From Massilia sp. CFBP 13721 (GTDB lineage Bacteria > Pseudomonadota > Gammaproteobacteria > Burkholderiales > Burkholderiaceae_D), in contig NZ_JACYUY010000009.1 of the NCBI RefSeq assembly GCF_014842025.1, positions 22,937 to 86,936 of the forward strand: a stretch of DNA of 64,000 nt, in the 5' to 3' direction. The notes below the pieces were generated by a model. The model had not been told where the DNA came from. It made no database searches and saw only the letters and a list, made by a program, of their open reading frames with translations. Position numbers and translations under genes: made by a program. This document shows positions 63,301 through 64,000 of the stretch, piece by piece (position 1 is the stretch's first letter; every line of letters starts with the position of its first letter).

Positions 63301-64000
63301 TGCGCTCGGGCAGCAGGCAGACGAAGGTGCGCCATGGCGCGGCCGTGTCGATGCCCTGCGCCAGCACCCCGTCCTGGATGCCCAGCACCCGCGCCCGCAA
63401 GTCTTCCTGCCGCTCGCCGCGCAGGTCGAACACGTCGATCTGTTGCGGCGCGTCGGGCAGGACCAGCTGCAGCGGACGTTCGCCGTCGAGGTGGAAGGCG
63501 GTGCGCAGCACCGGGTGCAGCGCGGCCACCTTTTCCAGTGCGCGGCGGAAGCAGGTTTCATCCCATTCCAGGTCGAGCATGAACGACAGCACGTTCTGGT
63601 ACAGGTTCAGTTCCGGATCGCGCAGCGAATGGAACAGCATGCCCTGCTGGAGCAGCGACAGCGGATAGGCATCCTGCACGGGGCGGCCATGCACCTGCGC
63701 CGGCAAGTGCGCGCGCTCGACCTCGGACAGCAGCGCGAACGGCGCCACTTCGTCCTCGCCGCCCTGCGCCGCGCCCTCGCGCACCACGCCGGCCAGGCCG
63801 GCGATGGTCGGATGGGCGAACAGGTCGCGGATGGCGAACTGGAGACCGGCCTGCCTGGCGTCGGCCACCAGCGACATCGAGCGGATCGAGTCGCCGCCGA
63901 CGGCAAAATAGTTGTCGTCGATGCCGACCTGCGCCACGCCGAGGTTCTGCTGCCACAGCTGCGCCAGTTTCTCCTCCAGTGCATTCGTCGGCGCCGCGTA
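57317..64000 (-). CDS. NRPS-A: upstream peptide synthetase, 5' part outside window
   Basis: At least 2227 residues of a non-ribosomal peptide synthetase whose start lies beyond the right edge. Visible domains: a carrier protein (GGDSIRS, near 63890); C (HHALMDG, near 63270), A (SGSTG, near 61895), T (GGHSLIA, near 60705); C (HHIVSDG, near 60125), A (near 58695), T (near 57535). Specificity residues read by eye: first A, VDATFSVAD, where Asp235 is replaced by Val as in beta-alanine-activating domains; second A, DLYNNALTY, identical to A5 of NRPS-B (Ala/Gly type). It has no thioesterase. The C-terminus is an acidic tail (MDEDAMDLMSEEELAELLSE) of the docking type that meets basic N-terminal helices on the next synthetase. 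The TAG stop is 23 nt before NRPS-B, so the genes are co-transcribed. Confidence 0.93.
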   Translation of the reverse strand, partial: YAAPTNALEEKLAQLWQQNLGVAQVGIDDNYFAVGGDSIRSMSLVADARQAGLQFAIRDLFAHPTIAGLAGVVREGAAQGGEDEVAPFALLSEVERAHLPAQVHGRPVQDAYPLSLLQQGMLFHSLRDPELNLYQNVLSFMLDLEWDETCFRRALEKVAALHPVLRTAFHLDGERPLQLVLPDAPQQIDVFDLRGERQEDLRARVLGIQDGVLAQGIDTAAPWRTFVCLLPERMVRLNFVVHHALMDGWSDAILIKQVLQVYGPLLRGETPAPLTPPPRYSNFITLEQDALASPRCKQYWTELLDGVRVPWWTASAKTPSVRFACPVSAQVSERVGHLAATLGVQEKSIWAAAYLAFLSLLDGSARTVGSVVTHGRPEMAGADQMLGLFLNAVPLACDLRGMRWRDLIAQTDARLAEYYTIRHYPLAAVQADSGLDFSGAAFNYTNFHVYKTANAGAELDVGGGFDETNYRLLVNVRKNETSGRHMFLVNAEPSVFDAAMRERMAGYVEAILVQMTADAAAPIDKSLLLANEAAVNDAPACLVPAAPPCVHERFARQAAAQPGATALVHEGRRLSYGELNARANRLAHYLRAQGVGRETRVGICLPPSFDLVLSMLAVLKAGACYVPVDPDYPAARRDFVIADSGVALILTDKALAASALGHLDPARLLEVDERRFAACPDTDPGAGAVPANAVYVIYTSGSTGQPKGVLGTHRALMNRLLWAEAEFGVEPDEVLCQKTRIGFVDHAAEIFQALLSGRPLLIVGREQAGSPAGLADALAAGGVTRITLVPSLLKAMLALERPLPALRHVFCSGEALVLGEERAAFARSFPNARLANVYGSTEVGADVSCHRAAGADALAAGPVPIGRVIANTDAWVLDEQMNRVPLGVVGQLYIGGAGLARGYLGKAAATAAGFVPHPFAAQPGERLYNTGDLVRMDASGTLDYAGRRDHQFKIRGFRIEAGEIELAAAGVAGVAQAVVKLWDGQQPGELQIALYLTALSAALDTEAGAALKRSVRAQLRQALPDYMWPASVTLLDKLPLTPSGKLDRRALPLPAGDAGDSEFVAPTGATEELLAGLWCELLRRERVGRDDNFFELGGHSLIATQLLSRIRDVFACALPMRQLFEHQSLEGQARAIDALRSVAAASPSDTIEAAGRDAPLPLSYAQQRLWFLDQLMGAAPTYNIPLALRLSGALRLDLLVESLNAIVRRHDILRARFSKNKGEAVQDIRPFEAVKPVFSEAAGAAALERVWLEEKNFRFDLARDLLVRFHVVRDLSQAEPSCVLFAVFHHIVSDGWSMAIFFRELVENYQALAAGGAIERAPLRIQYQDFAAWQRKHLDAAVLDGQLHYWRERLAGLPASLDLPFDRPRPAEQTFNGDSVALRFPLALSEGLQQLGRKQGATLFMTLMSVYAVLLARYARQSDIVIGTPVANRDRREAEDLIGFFVNTLVLRNQVPGKARFADFLKSTRESCLDAYAHQDLPFECLVEALNPQRSLSHSPLFQVMFVLQNTPLQSAAFSDIDVAPVAFESSAGSARFDLTLGMKETPQGLIGSLEYNTDLFDRATMLRFAAAYEYLLEQVVAQPQAVIEDLRVVRGADLALQLVDWNATAMDYPQALTLHAQFERQAARHPQRTALRCGGQSVSYAELNARANRRAHALIARGLAPEACVGICLPRSAESVVSLLAVLKAGACYVPIDPAYPAARVQYLLGDADMPVVITTAELAHQLGIAVDKRWCVEEEGGDFPAADPGRAIDSNRLAYIIYTSGSTGRPKGVAINHRGASSLLHWAGSKVAEADRTGVLAGTSFCFDLSIYELFLPLTTGHTCILVDHILALDTLDAESRALVTLVNTVPSAARVLLDRKLFPASARVLNLAGEPLKAALVDRVYAETAVGQVVDLYGPSEGTTYSSWAQRQAGGAETIGRPVANTQFYVLSEGGQLLPQGVTGELYIGGVGVARGYLQRPGLTAEKFVPNRFSAEPGERLYRTGDLVRHRADGQLDYLGRADHQVKVRGFRIELGEIENACLQHPGVKEAVAIVREDQPGERRIVVYVVSQAAATGQDAGLADALKADLRLRLAGYMTPSAFVRLEALPLTPNGKLDRAALPLPDGPAASGGAAFAAPEGATETALAEVWQALLRRRQVGRADNFFELGGHSLLVTQLASRIEEVFGITLHIKTFYEHPALQDLALRIEKKVAIATMDEDAMDLMSEEELAELLSELDASENN

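Noticed and set aside
27647..64000. Trans-acting mobile element or recent horizontal transfer of the NRPS genes
   Set aside because: Codon phase and GC of the NRPS genes match the flanking chromosome, and no transposase, integrase or direct-repeat border is visible; only the AT-rich stretch at 25942-26759 hints at a border.

Overview
The window is high-GC (G/C-rich third codon positions throughout) and looks like a chromosome segment of a betaproteobacterium of the Oxalobacteraceae (Massilia/Duganella type). The reasons are the Bug-type TctC protein with a Gram-negative porin, TctDE regulators, a CitMHS transporter, and a very large NRPS locus. This assignment is an inference from gene content and composition. 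No rRNA, tRNA, CRISPR array, IS element or att site was recognised.

1-4822 (minus strand): a tight four-gene operon encoding an alpha/beta hydrolase, a CHAT-like protein without its catalytic dyad, an apparently active CHAT cysteine protease, and a gingipain (C25)-like protein cut by the window edge. Gene spacing runs from 8 nt to a 4-nt ATGA overlap. This is the best candidate here for an undescribed effector or defence/stress module. A frameshifted gene remnant follows at 5093-5466.

5482-11766: a tricarboxylate-uptake regulon. Porin and tctC read leftward; tctD, tctE and citM read rightward. The porin and citM promoters share an almost identical 18-bp direct-repeat operator at the same distance from the -10 box, and the two leaders are homologous up to the start codon. 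In front of citM that leader opens only a 25-codon ORF, which looks like the ghost of a second porin gene.

11790-25941: housekeeping and stress genes. These are gabD-like aldehyde dehydrogenase; a translationally coupled pair of FAD oxidoreductases; an MscS-type channel; a leftward series with a TerD-vWA protein, an SRAP/YedK protein, an ABM monooxygenase, an unknown protein, a universal stress protein and an HPF-like protein; a MASE1 sensor kinase with a FixJ-type regulator; rnk with a small companion gene; and a cupin.

25942-26759 is an AT-rich non-coding stretch ahead of an orphan OmpR-type regulator whose receiver lacks the usual phospho-acceptor Asp. The regulator converges on the NRPS genes.

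27474-64000 (minus strand): three NRPS genes, called here NRPS-A (upstream, partial), NRPS-B (5371 aa) and NRPS-C (4442 aa). A ends in an acidic docking-like tail. B and C start with similar basic tails, share the same module order, and each ends in its own thioesterase. Both open with a module whose adenylation domain is badly eroded. C looks like a copy of B that lost its last C-A unit. This suggests a duplicated, possibly forked assembly line. Predicted residues are aliphatic (Ile-like), Ser and Orn-like in both B and C, plus Ala/Gly-like in B only. The cluster continues beyond the right edge.
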